Below are positions 5,871 to 6,211 of a stretch of 6,211 nucleotides of DNA, piece by piece. Made by a program: the position numbers and the translations under genes. A model generated the notes under the pieces. The model did not search any database, was not told where the DNA came from, and was given only the letters and a program-made list of their open reading frames with translations. The DNA is from Robiginitomaculum sp. GTDB taxonomy: Bacteria; Pseudomonadota; Alphaproteobacteria; Caulobacterales; Maricaulaceae. Position 1 is the first letter of the stretch; the number at the start of each line of letters is the position of its first letter. The stretch covers positions 1 through 6,211 of the forward strand of contig NVVO01000017.1 of assembly GCA_002733385.1 (NCBI GenBank), written 5' to 3'.

Positions 5871-6211
5871 ATGACACATACAAAACGAAAAGCCTTAGCC
5901 ACAGTTGCTGTGCTGGCGGGTGTTCTGACCCTGGCCGGTTGCGAAACTGCGAACGGCAATAACAACGCCTTGACAAAAGGGGCGCTTGGTGCGTTGGCAG
6001 GTGCAGCCGCCGGTGCTATTATTGGCAATAATGCCGGCGACGGTGATGGCCAGGCCGGGGCGCTGATCGGCGCGGTGATTGGCGGGGCGGGCGGCGCCTA
6101 TGCCGGATGTCGTGAAGACGGCGGATGCGGCGCACAACCACAAGACAGAAACTATAACCATGATTATAGCCGCCAGCAAAATCTTCCTGTCGTTCAAGGT
6201 CACACCCAGGG
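5871..6211 (+). CDS. Glycine-zipper outer-membrane lipoprotein, 3' end beyond window
   Basis: An open frame from ATG at 5871 runs 113 codons to the window end without a stop. Residues 1-24 form a lipoprotein signal: basic HTKRK, a hydrophobic stretch and the lipobox LAGC with C24 as the lipidated cysteine. Residues about 35-82 are a glycine zipper, with small residues at regular spacing (GALGALAGAAAGAIIG, then GALIGAVIGGAGGAYAG), as in Gly-zipper/17 kDa-antigen-type or OsmB-like proteins. A polar stretch rich in Gln and Asn follows, with two further cysteines (CREDGGC). Such proteins usually sit in the outer-membrane inner leaflet and are linked to envelope integrity; the exact role here is unknown. 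The ribosome binding site is weak. Full length and any C-terminal domain cannot be judged. Confidence 0.85.
   Translation, partial: MTHTKRKALATVAVLAGVLTLAGCETANGNNNALTKGALGALAGAAAGAIIGNNAGDGDGQAGALIGAVIGGAGGAYAGCREDGGCGAQPQDRNYNHDYSRQQNLPVVQGHTQ

Noticed and set aside
5895..6203. 102-codon minus-strand frame opposite the lipoprotein gene
   Set aside because: The plus strand holds a lipobox and glycine zipper with sensible codon use; the reverse frame has no domain and starts inside it.
1..6211. CRISPR array, tRNA or rRNA genes
   Set aside because: No regularly spaced direct repeats and no tRNA- or rRNA-like segment was recognised on either strand.

Overview
The window looks like alphaproteobacterial chromosome of moderate GC. 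The reasons are the gene order nuoA-nuoB-nuoC-nuoD with nuoC and nuoD as separate genes, NuoB and NuoD sequences of the alphaproteobacterial/mitochondrial type, and dispersed GC-rich palindromes of a kind common between genes in that class. No genus can be named from what is visible.

Region 1 (about 1-3205, minus strand) is the 5' part of a complex I (NADH:quinone oxidoreductase) operon, read right to left: a candidate promoter near 3173-3201, then nuoA, nuoB, nuoC and nuoD. These encode the membrane subunit next to the quinone cavity (A), the N2 cluster subunit (B) and the two peripheral-arm subunits that shape the quinone site (C, D). The operon presumably continues with nuoE beyond base 1. 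Two GC-rich palindromic repeats interrupt it. One, at the left edge, follows nuoD. The other, about 106 bp, sits between nuoC and nuoD and is flanked by two diverged copies of the nuoC/nuoD junction (ribosome binding site plus about the first 16 codons of nuoD). The upstream copy opens a 68-codon reading frame that overlaps the nuoC stop by 4 nt (GTGA) and the nuoD start by 4 nt (ATGA), bridging the two genes.

Region 2 (3277-5622, minus strand) is a tight two-gene unit: an exported protein with a short TPR-like N-terminus and a predicted outer-membrane beta-barrel, followed 12 nt later by a secreted FecR-domain protein. The second gene's Shine-Dalgarno sequence begins inside the first gene's stop codon. 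The pair may form an outer-membrane secretion or surface-assembly module. It is not a classical FecR iron-signalling set, because no sigma factor or TonB receptor is visible.

Region 3 (5623-6211) is a divergent intergenic region of about 250 bp followed on the plus strand by the 5' part of a glycine-zipper lipoprotein gene that runs off the window.

The most unusual structures are the rebuilt nuoC-nuoD junction and the barrel/FecR pair. All assignments come from reading the sequence; no database search was run.
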